Assembly (NCBI GenBank): GCA_015232575.1 | Contig: JADFZL010000008.1 | Location: 219,248-283,247, forward strand | Length of the DNA stretch: 64,000 bases | Direction: 5' to 3' | Source: Candidatus Rifleibacteriota bacterium | GTDB taxonomy: Bacteria > Muiribacteriota > Ozemobacteria > Ozemobacterales > Ozemobacteraceae | Shown here: positions 9,265-17,505 of the stretch, one piece after another | Numbering within the stretch: the first letter of the stretch is position 1 | Layout of the letters: each line of letters begins with the position of its first letter | Made by a program: the position numbers and the translations under genes | The notes under the pieces: generated by a model | Database searches by the model: none | What the model saw: the letters and a program-made list of their open reading frames with translations, nothing else | Told to the model about the DNA's origin: nothing

Positions 9265-9345
9265 AGAGGGGGCACGTGCCCCCTCTTGCCGGTCGAACAA
9301 GTTCGACCGTCTTACTCCCCGCGGCGGCGCACTTTGTGCGCTTCG
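9264..9345 (+). repeat. Palindromic repeat element, solitary copy
   Basis: Three hairpins in a row begin at the lpxA stop: AGAGGGGGCAC/GTGCCCCCTCT (from 9266), GGTCGAAC-AA-GTTCGACC (9291-9308) and GCGCAC-TTT-GTGCGC (9327-9341). The same three-hairpin order, with compensatory base changes in the third stem, occurs at 48901-48978 and in tandem after it. It may serve as a transcription end or mRNA stabiliser. The remaining bases to 9584 contain no recognised feature. Confidence 0.75.
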
Positions 9346-9584
9346 CCCTGGTGCACAACCGAGCGTCTCACTTTTCCGGTCGCACAGTTTAGGGCTCCGC
9401 CGTTTTAGAAAACAATTCAAGATTTATTCAGATTCTTTATTGCATAGAAACAACAAATTTTTCGTATATACTCAATAATTCGGAGCAAATCGCAGACGCG
9501 GCATCTTGCCGCGTTTGTCTTCAGCTGCTGGAAGCTGATTCTACTACTTCTTTCCACTATTCATTAAGTAGTTCAAAATTTCTT

Positions 9585-10505
9585 CTATTTCTGAAGATTC
9601 GAATATTCTACTGCAATCTGAGCTGCAACAGCGGCATTGTTTTTTACAAGTGCAATGTTTGCTTTCTGACTTTTTCCAGTTGTTATCTTCTCAAGTTCTT
9701 TTAGCAAAAAAGGAGTCAGAGCTTTTCCCTTTATTTTTTTCTCATCAGCCAATTTTAGAGCTGATTCGATTGCAGAATTAATAATCTGCGAATCAAGCGC
9801 ATCTTCTTCGGGAATTGGATTGGCAATGAGAATTCCACCGGAATCTGGAAGTTGCCACTGCATAAACATTAATCTTGCAGCTTCATTTGCTGAGGAAACG
9901 CTTTCATTAAGCATTAAGCCGCTTTTTCTATAATAAAAAGCCGGCAACTCAGAGGTTTTAAAACCGACAACCGGAACGCCGAGTGTTTCGAGATATTCAA
10001 GTGTCAGTGGCAGATCAAGAATAGCTTTTGCACCAGCTGAAACAACTGCAACAGGAGTTTTAGATAATTCCGGAAGATCTGCAGAAATGTCGAAATTCTT
10101 CTCCGCTCCTCTGTGAACTCCACCAATTCCGCCGGTTGCAAATATTCTTATTCCAGCAATATGCGCACCTATCATTGTTCCGCTGACTGTAACTGCAGCG
10201 TTTTCACCCTTTGCAAGCACTCCTGGAATATCAGCGCGGCTGGCTTTTCTTATATTCTTTTCCGAACCCATAAATTCTACTTCTTTTTTATCAAGCCCGA
10301 TTCTGAACACTCCTTCAATTATGGCAATAGTAGCAGGAACAGCTCCGTTAGCCCGGACAGTCTCTTCAAGCAACAAAGCAGTCTCTACATTACCAGGCCA
10401 TGGCATTCCGTGAGATATTATCGTCGACTCAAGAGCAACAACAGGCTTATTCTTTGAAATAGCTTCCTGAACTTCGGGATGAATATTAACATGTGAATTT
10501 TTCAT
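9585..10505 (-). CDS. psuG: Pseudouridine-5'-phosphate glycosidase PsuG
   Basis: A 306-aa enzyme that splits pseudouridine 5'-phosphate to uracil and ribose 5-phosphate in pseudouridine breakdown. The family signature is clear: PVVALESTIISHGMPWPGN, the IFATGGIGGVHRGAE stretch and LGVPVVGFKTSELPAFY. The start at 10505 is preceded by an AAGGA site and matches family length; an upstream in-frame start at 10580 would add 25 unrelated residues. No psuK kinase is seen next to it. It is transcribed opposite to the lipid A block. Confidence 0.94.
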   Translation of the reverse strand: MKNSHVNIHPEVQEAISKNKPVVALESTIISHGMPWPGNVETALLLEETVRANGAVPATIAIIEGVFRIGLDKKEVEFMGSEKNIRKASRADIPGVLAKGENAAVTVSGTMIGAHIAGIRIFATGGIGGVHRGAEKNFDISADLPELSKTPVAVVSAGAKAILDLPLTLEYLETLGVPVVGFKTSELPAFYYRKSGLMLNESVSSANEAARLMFMQWQLPDSGGILIANPIPEEDALDSQIINSAIESALKLADEKKIKGKALTPFLLKELEKITTGKSQKANIALVKNNAAVAAQIAVEYSNLQK

Positions 10506-10786
10506 ATATTTTTCCTTATTTCTTTTATAGAAGGGAAACCTACCCACTCGGCAAGCATTTCGACCGTTGGTTGTCATCACAACCTATTTTCTATTTCCTT
10601 GCTGCAACACTGGCATCATGCATTACCTTGAAGAAAACTGGCACCCAGATTTCTCCCTTCGGTTAAAACGACGTAAAACTGTAACATTCAAAGAACTGCA
10701 CTTTCCAGGAATGCACCCAACTATTTTCTCTGTGCAAGTACATCAAATCTCCTTCCTGGAGTCAAACAATTTCTTAAAATAAAAAA
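10506..10786. other. Gene-free spacer
   Basis: Only poor, unsupported open frames are present between psuG and the hairpin at 10787. No motif was recognised. Confidence 0.5.
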
Positions 10787-10814
10787 ACCGGCCACTTTTT
10801 CACTTGTGACCGGT
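10780..10814 (-). terminator. Rho-independent terminator of the 77-aa gene
   Basis: Read on the minus strand, ACCGGTCAC and GTGGCCGGT form a 9-bp stem (one G-T pair) with a 10-base loop, followed by a run of seven T. It lies about 35 bases past the stop of the small gene at 10849. Confidence 0.8.
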
Positions 10815-10848
10815 ACTTATTCAAAAGGATTGTAAATATTTTATATTA

Positions 10849-11082
10849 TCAGGCAGCCATTTTTCTGGCGGTAGCTTCGCGCAGGTCGACCTGACCTTGA
10901 GTAGCACTGAACAACATGTCGCGTGCTTTAGCCTGAACAAGCTCAAGACCGTTTGGCAAATCCAGAAGTTTGATATCTGGTCCAAGAAGGTCCTGGTAAG
11001 TGTCTTTAATGTACTGTATCATGCGAATTCTGAATTCGGCATCACTTTTAGAATTGAAAAGAGGGGTATCGGGCAGAATCAT
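10849..11082 (-). CDS. Small hypothetical protein, 77 aa
   Basis: A 77-aa cytoplasmic protein without signal peptide or membrane segment. The start at 11082 is chosen because GGAGGA stands 7 bases upstream; longer frames (to 11181) lack this support. The sequence is predicted mainly helical, with SDAEFRIRMIQYIKDTYQDL and LELVQAKARDMLFSAT as the two main helices, and ends in a basic tail. It has its own strong terminator, so it is probably a genuine monocistronic gene. No family recognised. Confidence 0.65.
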   Translation of the reverse strand: MILPDTPLFNSKSDAEFRIRMIQYIKDTYQDLLGPDIKLLDLPNGLELVQAKARDMLFSATQGQVDLREATARKMAA

Positions 11083-11191
11083 TTTTGCTTCCTCCATTAT
11101 ATATATAATTATTTGGTAAAAGGAACATCGGCAAAAAGAGGAAACATAATGAGGAAAAATTGCGCTTTTCCATTTGCACAATTTTTAGCAT

Positions 11192-11237
11192 CAACGTACG
11201 GTTCACCTGCGAAGCCAGGTGCAACCGTATGTTTGGC
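11192..11237 (-). other. attC-like recombination site, solitary
   Basis: Read on the minus strand, an inner stem pairs ACGGTTGCACCTG with CAGGTGAACCGT, leaving one G unpaired in the first arm. It is flanked by outer boxes around CCAAAC and CGTTG. It is nearly identical to the site at 58163-58211. The extra-helical base and the box order are those of integron attC sites. Confidence 0.5.
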
Positions 11238-11239
11238 AA

Positions 11240-11570
11240 GACTTTTAATAAAAAGCCATGTTATTCTATCTCAATAAGTCAGTATCCATAGGCTTCTTGT
11301 AATATCCTTCCCCGAGTATCAAGCCAAAATCAATCGTACAGGACAAATGTTTTTATCCAAGAGAGAAATTCAGCCAGACGAAGGATAAATCAGCCTCCGA
11401 AAATATCCACAATAATCATTAAGATTTTAAGTTATCGATGAATTCCTAAAAAAGCTCATCCAAAGCTTAATACCACCATCCTAACCTTTTATCACAATAA
11501 ACTTTTCTTGCTATCTCTTCTGGCCTGAAACCATTGCTAGTCCAAACTCTTAACAATAAAGTGCGGTGTC
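11240..11570 (-). pseudogene. Decayed cassette gene, copy 1 (related to 58240-58540)
   Basis: Minus-strand sequence here aligns with 58240-58540. It shares the segments GCCTCCGAAAATATCCA and CAGGACAAATG, and on the minus strand the codons for HLSCTIDFGLILGEGYYKKP before a common stop. Stops and shifts interrupt both copies. A possible ancestral stretch reads SNGFRPEEIARKVYCDKR in this copy. The family is not recognised. In both places the stop lies just before an attC-like site, so it appears to be the same gene cassette. Confidence 0.5.
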
Positions 11571-11599
11571 TTTCGATCACCAACGGATCTTCCCTTTTG

Positions 11600-11877
11600 C
11601 GAGAACAGTTCTTTCCTTGAGGAATACAAAATGATGCTGAAATTACCTCATACTGCTTTTATTGATTTGAATGAAAGCCATTGTAAGTGTTACCTATCAA
11701 AATAAGTTTAAAGTTTTCAAAGGATTAAGAGTTCTTGCTTTTGATGGTTCAACGATCATCTTACCCAACAATGATGAAATCATTAATGAATTTGGATTAA
11801 TTTCCTATAATGTTGATTCCAGCGGGAAATATTATGATAACTCAAAGTCTTACGCCAGCATAGTTGTTGATTATTGA
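11600..11877 (+). pseudogene. IS4-family transposase fragment
   Basis: The 68-residue frame from 11671 contains FKGLRVLAFDGSTIILPNN and NEFG, matching the region around the first catalytic Asp (DGS) of IS4-type DDE transposases. Upstream, in another frame, EEYKMMLKLPHTAFIDLNES looks like the preceding segment, so there is a frameshift. The rest of the transposase, including the other catalytic residues, is missing. Confidence 0.6.
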
Positions 11878-12035
11878 AAAAATAAACAATTCGCCTGGGA
11901 AAAAAAATACAAAATGAGGAAGGTGGATCCGGGACAATGTTATGCACGGCATTGAATATTCAAAGTCATTGTCACATTTGGTTGTTTCGAGGCGTCATAT
12001 TTAAAACCAAAACAATTTCAAGAGGGAGAAAAACT

Positions 12036-12971
12036 ATGAAAATCAGAAACCTGGTGTTATCAATAGCGATAGGTATGTATCTGGGGTTAGCGGGGAATGT
12101 CTTTGCCGGGCCATTTGACGAAGAAGAAACTGTAAAAGTCGAAGTTAAAATTCCAGAAAATACATTAGACTTGATTGATCGCTTGCATAAAGCCACAACT
12201 GTAGATGAGTACAAGTTGAACGTTCGATTTGTCCCCAAGGATCAGAGAGATGGTCTGTTGGTCGATGGTGTGCGTCTTGCAAAGAGCGTCGATGAAGTAA
12301 TTGCTCTCGCAAGAGACACAAGTGGCGAAAGTCGAAGAATCATTCTCAGGGAAGGAGCGAAAGTTGGAAAAACAGCTCAGGACTTTATTAAATTGGCGGA
12401 TTACGCTTATCGATATGGTGATGGCATGTTGGAATTCAGTGGGGTTAATGATGAAATTCTTTTAACAGGAGCAGAGAAAGTCACTTCAGTCACAGAAATT
12501 CTTACTCTTGCAAAAAAATCAAAAGGAGATACTGACCACGAAAAAATTCTTTTGTCTGGCGCCGGGAAAGCAAGAACTTTAAGTGAGTTCCTTGAACTTG
12601 CGTTCGCTGCCCGTTTTCCTGCTACACTGGATAGGATACTTGAAAGTGGCGCTGAAAAGTTGTCTTCGATTGCTGAAATAATTTTGCTTTCACAAAGAGC
12701 GACGACCGCAAAAATGCGTGACCACATTCTTTTAACAGGCGCCACCAAAGTCAAAAACGTCAGTGAAATAATCGATTTGGCAAAAGAATGTTCCGCTGTG
12801 TCGGATCGTCTGTTTAATCAGGACAACCATGATGAGATTATTCTTCTCGGAGCTGGCCGTCTTCCATCACTCTCTAGTCTGGATTGTGATCTCCTGGAGG
12901 CAGCCAGTTTCAAAAGGAAAACTATGGATAGTCTGAGGGAACTGGCCAGTCGTAGAAAGGTCGCGGGTTAA
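12036..12971 (+). CDS. Secreted protein with about 30-35-residue helical tandem repeats (paralogue 1)
   Basis: A 311-aa protein starting at ATG 12036, preceded by GAGGGAG; the open frame begins further upstream at 11937 but lacks support. A signal peptide (1-24) ends at NVFAG. The mature part is built of repeats with a consensus like ILLxGAxKAKTVSEIIxLAK, seen as DEILLTGAEKVTSVTEILTLA, then KILLSGAGKARTLSEFLELA, then HILLTGATKVKNVSEIIDLA. The gene at 13395 has the same repeats. The repeat resembles no family I can name; a helical solenoid binding another envelope component is a guess. A strong hairpin follows the stop. Confidence 0.8.
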   Translation: MKIRNLVLSIAIGMYLGLAGNVFAGPFDEEETVKVEVKIPENTLDLIDRLHKATTVDEYKLNVRFVPKDQRDGLLVDGVRLAKSVDEVIALARDTSGESRRIILREGAKVGKTAQDFIKLADYAYRYGDGMLEFSGVNDEILLTGAEKVTSVTEILTLAKKSKGDTDHEKILLSGAGKARTLSEFLELAFAARFPATLDRILESGAEKLSSIAEIILLSQRATTAKMRDHILLTGATKVKNVSEIIDLAKECSAVSDRLFNQDNHDEIILLGAGRLPSLSSLDCDLLEAASFKRKTMDSLRELASRRKVAG

Positions 12972-12990
12972 CATTTCATTATCGACAAAC

Positions 12991-13024
12991 GAAACGCCAG
13001 ATAGAATTCTTTATCTGGCGTTTC
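12991..13024 (+). terminator. Hairpin terminator after paralogue 1
   Basis: A perfect 13-bp stem, GAAACGCCAGATA with TATCTGGCGTTTC and an 8-base loop, lies 20 bases after the stop. Only a short T-rich stretch follows (CGTTTTC). Confidence 0.7.
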
Positions 13025-13055
13025 CGTTTTCAGCGACATAATTTTAACCCCGTTG

Positions 13056-13200
13056 ATAAACTACGAACGGGTAAGCAATTACAAAAGCATAATTGAAGAA
13101 GGCTATGTTCACGTTGATAAAACCTAGTGTATAAGGAAACTTGAAGAACGAAACGAAAAATATAGACACTGGAGAAACTCACGCTAGTACGTTTATCTTT
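13056..13200 (+). pseudogene. Possible scrap of an AAA-ATPase-like/DUF1703 gene
   Basis: One frame reads NYKSIIEEGYVHVDKT, stop, then IRKLEERNEKYRHW. The segment resembles the N-terminal motif of the AAA-ATPase-like (DUF1703) proteins, which have YVDKT at that place. The frame is broken and no Walker motif follows. Nothing else is recognised up to the next gene at 13395. Confidence 0.35.
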
Positions 13201-13394
13201 ATATTTCAAGGCGTAATCCCCCCAGGTTTATTTATTTAAGCAGTCAACCGGAATTTGTACCCTGGAGCCTTGCAGTAAATATTTTCAGTAAAAGAATCCC
13301 GTAATTTTTAAAATTCTGTCACAAACTAAAAAGTCATCTCGTCTTTTATACGAAGTCGCTTAGAAAATGAAAAATTAACAAAAGGAGTTTCAAA

Positions 13395-14192
13395 ATGAAA
13401 AGAATGTTTCTTATGTTGGTTATCGGTCTTTTGTTGGTTGGCGCTCAGGGCAATGCAACGCCTTTCTCAGAAGATGGAAATGCGGCATTGACAACTATGT
13501 TGCAAAGTAATGGCGCATCTGAAGAAAAAGGGGTTCAGGGTATAATCAAAGAAATCAATGGAGTTTGGGCAATTGATGTGAACCGTCAGGCCAAAATCAA
13601 TAAGCTTGCTTTGGATGGTATAAAACAGGCAAAAACGGTTGACGAAATGATTGCCTTGGCCCAAACTCCCGTGGATTCTGAAACAAGAGACCAAATGTTG
13701 CTTACCGCAGTCGCAAAGGTTAACAATGTTTCGTCGGTGATTAAGCTTGCTGGTTTAACAAAGAGCAATATCGAGGGCACAAAAGATAAAATCCTGTTGG
13801 AAGGTGTAAAATCTGCAAAAACCAGTAAAGACGTCTTTGATCTTGCAAAAGAGACATTTTTTGTAGATGGAAGCGACGATATAATTGTCAAAGGTAGCGC
13901 AACAGCTAAGACCGTTTCTGAGATAATGCCCATGGCGCTTGAAATTCATAACTTTAAGAAAAGAGATGTTGTGCTTGTCCAGGGCGCGAAGTTAGCCAAA
14001 GACGGGCGTGAGATCATGTGGCTGGTTTCCGCTTTGAATGATAGAAGTCTTTGTGGCAGTACAGTATTGGAAAATCTTTCCCGAGTTAAACACAGCTCTG
14101 AAATTGATTTGCTTATCCCCTGGGCTTTTGAAGATTCAACAAAAGATATATTACGAGAATACAAAAAAACATTACAACAGAAAGGTTCGTAA
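13395..14192 (+). CDS. Secreted protein with about 30-35-residue helical tandem repeats (paralogue 2)
   Basis: A 265-aa relative of the product of 12036. It has an AAAGGAG site before the ATG and a signal peptide (1-21) ending in GNATP. Repeats with the pattern ILLEGVKSAKTSKDVFDLAK, DGIKQAKTVDEMIALAQ and VKGSATAKTVSEIMPMAL are spaced by about 33 residues. The two genes are in tandem with separate terminators, so they look like an old duplication that has since diverged. No enzyme motif is seen. Confidence 0.8.
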   Translation: MKRMFLMLVIGLLLVGAQGNATPFSEDGNAALTTMLQSNGASEEKGVQGIIKEINGVWAIDVNRQAKINKLALDGIKQAKTVDEMIALAQTPVDSETRDQMLLTAVAKVNNVSSVIKLAGLTKSNIEGTKDKILLEGVKSAKTSKDVFDLAKETFFVDGSDDIIVKGSATAKTVSEIMPMALEIHNFKKRDVVLVQGAKLAKDGREIMWLVSALNDRSLCGSTVLENLSRVKHSSEIDLLIPWAFEDSTKDILREYKKTLQQKGS

Positions 14193-14210
14193 AATAAAAT
14201 AGAAACCCGT

Positions 14211-14243
14211 CACAAGCCCGAAAAAATGGTTTTCGGGCTTGTG
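14211..14243 (+). terminator. Hairpin terminator after paralogue 2
   Basis: A perfect 14-bp stem, CACAAGCCCGAAAA with TTTTCGGGCTTGTG and a 5-base loop, starts 18 bases after the stop and is followed by a T-rich tail. Confidence 0.75.
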
Positions 14244-14352
14244 CTTTATAACCAGTATTTAATCTCAGACTTCAGCTTATTGTACAACAAGTGCAAAAAG
14301 AACCACCGCTGATTTCATTCTGCGAAGACATTTTTTACAAATGCAATTTTGT

Positions 14353-14460
14353 AAGCGTCAAAAGAGCCCCAGCTATTTATTTGTTTCAGAATATGATAGC
14401 GAAAAAAGTGCGCCAGTTTTTGTTCTGGCGCACTTTTTTGAGAATTTGAGTTTTATGCTG
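14353..14460 (-). mobile_element. Detached IS66-type insertion sequence end
   Basis: About 100 bases match, in reverse orientation, the right end of the IS66 element at 58020-58121. They share GTAAGCGTCAAAAGAGCCCC, then AGCTATTTATTTGTTTCAGA, and a terminator-like hairpin (TGCGCCAG/CTGGCGCA). The transposase and the other end are absent here. Confidence 0.8.
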
Positions 14461-14713
14461 ACTCAAGTTTAAAAAATGAACCCACCAAGTCGAATTATAC
14501 GGGACAACAAGTTATTAGATAGTTTTTCCAATATTTCCATATACCAAAAGTGGTGCTCAAAATTTCAGTATAAATCTGCCGAAAAACCACACCCTTTCAT
14601 GTCTTAATCAATACGAACAAATTTCAAACTCAAAAAACTTTTGGTATACTATTACCACTGCAAAGTTACAACCTACAATTTTTGATGTATTAATTGGCTT
14701 TGAAAGAGAATAT

Positions 14714-15031
14714 TCAAGCGTGAACTAAGTTTGGCAATCTCTTGATCTTCTTAATTTCCTGGGCAGTGACTGAATGGGTAACACGATATAAATCCCATGC
14801 CAATTGTAAATTAAGCCAAAACTGGGCATTCATGCCGAAAAGTCTCTCTAAACGAAGAGCTGTATCGGGTGTTATCCCACGCTTCTTATTGATCAGTTCA
14901 TTAACTCGAGGATATGAAACCCCAAGTTTTTCAGCTAATTCACTCTGTGTCATTTTCAGAGGTTTAAGAAACTCTTCTAATAGCATTTCGCCAGGATGTG
15001 TAGGTGAACCATTTTTAGGTATCCGGATCAT
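14714..15031 (-). CDS. higA: HigA-type antitoxin (XRE helix-turn-helix)
   Basis: A 105-aa antitoxin of the HigA/VapI group. The opening HPGEMLLEEFLKPLKMTQSE and the helix-turn-helix with LAEKLGVSYPRVNELINKKR are typical, as is FGMNAQFWLNLQLAWDLYR. It neutralises the HigB toxin and represses the operon. The start at 15031 is preceded by GGGGGTGG; the longer frame to 15106 overlaps the toxin gene and is less likely. It lies 17 bases after the toxin gene, the toxin-first order normal for higBA. Confidence 0.92.
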   Translation of the reverse strand: MIRIPKNGSPTHPGEMLLEEFLKPLKMTQSELAEKLGVSYPRVNELINKKRGITPDTALRLERLFGMNAQFWLNLQLAWDLYRVTHSVTAQEIKKIKRLPNLVHA

Positions 15032-15048
15032 TTGTTCCACCCCCCTAT

Positions 15049-15342
15049 TCAGTGATAATCTACAATTTCTACGTCTTGAGCGCCATCGTCGGTCCAAACA
15101 AAACAAACTCGAAACTGATCATTAATTATTATGCTGTGCTGGCCATTGCGATCATTCTTAAGGGATTCCAAAAAGTTTCCTGGTGGAATTTTAAGCGAAT
15201 CTAAAGAATCAACCGCATTAAGTTGATCTAGTTTTCGCTGTGCCACCCGCCAAATTCGCTGTGGACAGACTCGACATGCCTCTTTTGTGTTCATTCTGTC
15301 GAATATATCCTCTGTACCCTTATTTAGGAATGATTTAATCAC
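15049..15342 (-). CDS. higB: HigB/RelE-type toxin
   Basis: A 97-aa toxin of the RelE/HigB superfamily, expected to cut mRNA at the ribosome. Visible family features are the start MIKSFLNKGTEDIF, the Arg/Lys-rich helix RVAQRKLDQLNAVDSLDSL, then IPPGNFLESLKNDRNGQHSI and the end FRVCFVWTDDGAQDVEIVDY. The conserved basic and His residues near the C-terminus are in place. Co-transcribed with higA on the minus strand. Such pairs are common in accessory DNA and fit the insertion-sequence remnants nearby. Confidence 0.92.
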   Translation of the reverse strand: MIKSFLNKGTEDIFDRMNTKEACRVCPQRIWRVAQRKLDQLNAVDSLDSLKIPPGNFLESLKNDRNGQHSIIINDQFRVCFVWTDDGAQDVEIVDYH

Positions 15343-16188
15343 AAATTTCCTTTAGCTGTATTTAATATCATCTCTGGATTAATTATAATGGATAACGTTA
15401 TACAAAGCAACAAAATTACAGGCTACCCATTTTCATAGTCAGCGTTTTCCGTCATAATTATAGAATTTGAAACAAAATTCCTCCAAGATATTTAGCCCAA
15501 ATGCCTTCCCAAGATAAATCCTGATATTCTATCCATCAATGAAAATCCCAACATAACAATGTCCATTTTCTGATGACCAACAAATTCATTATCCAATAAG
15601 GGCCCTCATCTTGAATATGCAACCCTAGAAAATCAGCTATTCAATCCATCCCAGCTCAATCTTGTGCATTTGAAACAGAGATTTGCTTCGAAAAAACTCT
15701 GATTGCATAGCCCAACGAGTTACTGTGTTGTATATGACTATCTTCCCGGAAATTTTTGCGAGAGGAGAAATACTTTTTGGAACAGTAAAAGCCGGTTGGT
15801 TATCAAACACAACTTCCCTCACTTTAAAAACAAATTCTATCGCCACAGATAGCACAAAAAGAAATTTTTGTTGAATAGCATCCCTGCTTTGGGAAATAAT
15901 CATATCTGGTGACATTGAGGCTAGTCATACCTGATGAATTGAAACGTTAATTTCTGGAACTTTTGACGAAAAAAGTGATTCCACAAAAATTTCTCTGTTG
16001 TTTTACTATCAAGAGAAACCCATCTTCCGTTTGATATTGCTATTAGATGCACATAGCGACAAAGATATTTCACCAAGCATTATTGAATAGACACAAAAAA
16101 GTTGTGAAAAAAAGTTTAATGTGATATTATTTCCAGCGAAATAAGCAGGTGTGTGAATCATTGATAAAATTAACCTGGAGAAGTAATT
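15343..16188. other. Gene-poor region ahead of the V-ATPase operon
   Basis: The only longer frame is 15637-15915 on the minus strand (92 codons, containing SPLAKISGKIVIYNTVTRWA). It overlaps a frame on the other strand and could not be assigned, so it is not called. Apart from the promoter-like boxes near 16102 nothing was recognised. Confidence 0.5.
16102..16130 (+). promoter_or_regulatory. Putative sigma-70-like promoter of the V-ATPase operon
   Basis: TTGTGA (16102-16107) and TATTAT (16125-16130) are separated by 17 bases and lie about 60 bases before the first gene. Confidence 0.4.
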
Positions 16189-16791
16189 ATGCAGATGGAT
16201 GTAGCCACTTTCGCAAAGCAGATAAAACAGGATGGAATAGACGCCGCACGGCAGGAAGCTGAGAAAATTATTGAAACAGCCAGATTTCAGGCAGGAAAAA
16301 TAGAAGCCGAAGCTCGTGAAAAATGTGCAAAGTGGGAAAAAGATTCCGCTGAACGTATTGCCCTTCAGAAAGCCAAATCAGAATCAGAACTGAAGCTTGC
16401 AGTAAGAGACCTGACTCTGGTAGTGAAAAAGCGGGTTGAAGATATTGCCCTTTTTCTCCTTGAGAAAAAATCCGGAGAATCCCTCTCTACAGAAGATGTC
16501 GTACGAACAGGAATCAAAGAGATTATTTCAAACTTTAAATCGGGTCAGACCTGGGAACTCGCACTGGGAAAAACCCTCGGGCAGAAACTCGCAAAAGCAG
16601 CCGTAGACAATCTTTTCAAAACCGAAGAAGCGAAACTCCTGCTTGTCGAAAGCCTGAAAAAAGAAGGATTCGCAATTTCCCTGAAGGGAAGCAATCAGAC
16701 AATTGAGCTCACCCAGGATTCAGTAATTGAATGCTTCAGACGTCTTTTATCGCCGGAATTAAGTAAAATCGTCGATCAGTCTATTAAGTAG
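16189..16791 (+). CDS. atpE: V-type ATPase subunit E
   Basis: A 200-aa peripheral-stalk subunit. The N-terminal half is a long helix rich in Ala, Glu and Lys (ARQEAEKIIETARFQAGKIE) that would form the stator coiled coil; the C-terminal half (about 110-200) is the globular part that binds the catalytic head. GGAG stands 8 bases before the ATG; a second ATG two codons on is possible. First gene of the operon E, DUF2764, A, B, D, I, K. Confidence 0.85.
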   Translation: MQMDVATFAKQIKQDGIDAARQEAEKIIETARFQAGKIEAEAREKCAKWEKDSAERIALQKAKSESELKLAVRDLTLVVKKRVEDIALFLLEKKSGESLSTEDVVRTGIKEIISNFKSGQTWELALGKTLGQKLAKAAVDNLFKTEEAKLLLVESLKKEGFAISLKGSNQTIELTQDSVIECFRRLLSPELSKIVDQSIK

Positions 16792-16806
16792 CAGCAGCCA
16801 AGTGTA

Positions 16807-17505
16807 ATGTTACATTATCAGTTTATTCTTACATTTCTACCTCCACTCCCGGAAACAGGCGGAATTCCGCCAATAACTTTCAGGGAAATCCTTGACAAAG
16901 TTCGTGCAGAAGAATGTCAACCTGCCGAACAGCTTGTAATGTGCATGCTATGCGAGGAGGAGCTTTTTGAAATACTGCGATTAAGGTTCAAAAAGTCAAT
17001 GTCTGCAGGACATTCTAATTCGGCACCTGTTTCGACGACAGACAATACTGAAACACCCGATTGTATTTTTGATTCCCTGAAGGCAATTCTGGCTACTGAC
17101 AGCTCAGATGTTTCGGAAGAAGAATTTTACGATTCTCTCTGGCGAACATATTTTGCAGAGCTGGTTAAAATTGGCAAAAATTGTCGTTCGCCACTTATGA
17201 ATTCATTCGCAGACTGGGAAAGCAACCTAAGAGAATCTCTTGCAATCGCCAGAAAGACCGGCGTAGTTCAAGATGACGAATTTAAATCTGTCATTTCAGA
17301 ATGGCACAACTCCCCGGATCCGATGACTGCAGAGAAAGCTCTCGACTCTGCCAGATGGAATTTTATTCAGAGCAATCACGAACACTATGCTTTTTCAGCA
17401 GATGAGTTTACCGCATATCTGTTGAAACTGCGATCAATAAATCGTTATCATCGCCTCGATTCCAAGCGCGGCAGAGAGATACTTCAGGAGGTAGCAAGCC
17501 TGTGA
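16807..17505 (+). CDS. DUF2764-family V-ATPase-associated protein
   Basis: A 232-aa protein in the place occupied in chlamydial and spirochaetal V-ATPase operons by a DUF2764 protein. The opening HYQFILTFLPPLP and the ending with SINRYHRLDSKRGREILQEV agree with that family. Its role is not settled; by position it may stand in for the subunit C/F part of the stalk, since no such genes are found in this operon. Its last bases overlap the GTG start of atpA by four. Confidence 0.75.
   Translation: MLHYQFILTFLPPLPETGGIPPITFREILDKVRAEECQPAEQLVMCMLCEEELFEILRLRFKKSMSAGHSNSAPVSTTDNTETPDCIFDSLKAILATDSSDVSEEEFYDSLWRTYFAELVKIGKNCRSPLMNSFADWESNLRESLAIARKTGVVQDDEFKSVISEWHNSPDPMTAEKALDSARWNFIQSNHEHYAFSADEFTAYLLKLRSINRYHRLDSKRGREILQEVASL

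Noticed and set aside
9291..9308. tRNA T-arm-like GGTCGAACAAGTTCGACC
   Set aside because: It is a symmetric hairpin of the repeat element; no acceptor or anticodon stems surround it.
15637..15915. 92-codon minus-strand gene
   Set aside because: Overlaps a frame of similar quality on the other strand, no clear start and no recognised motif; left as uncertain.
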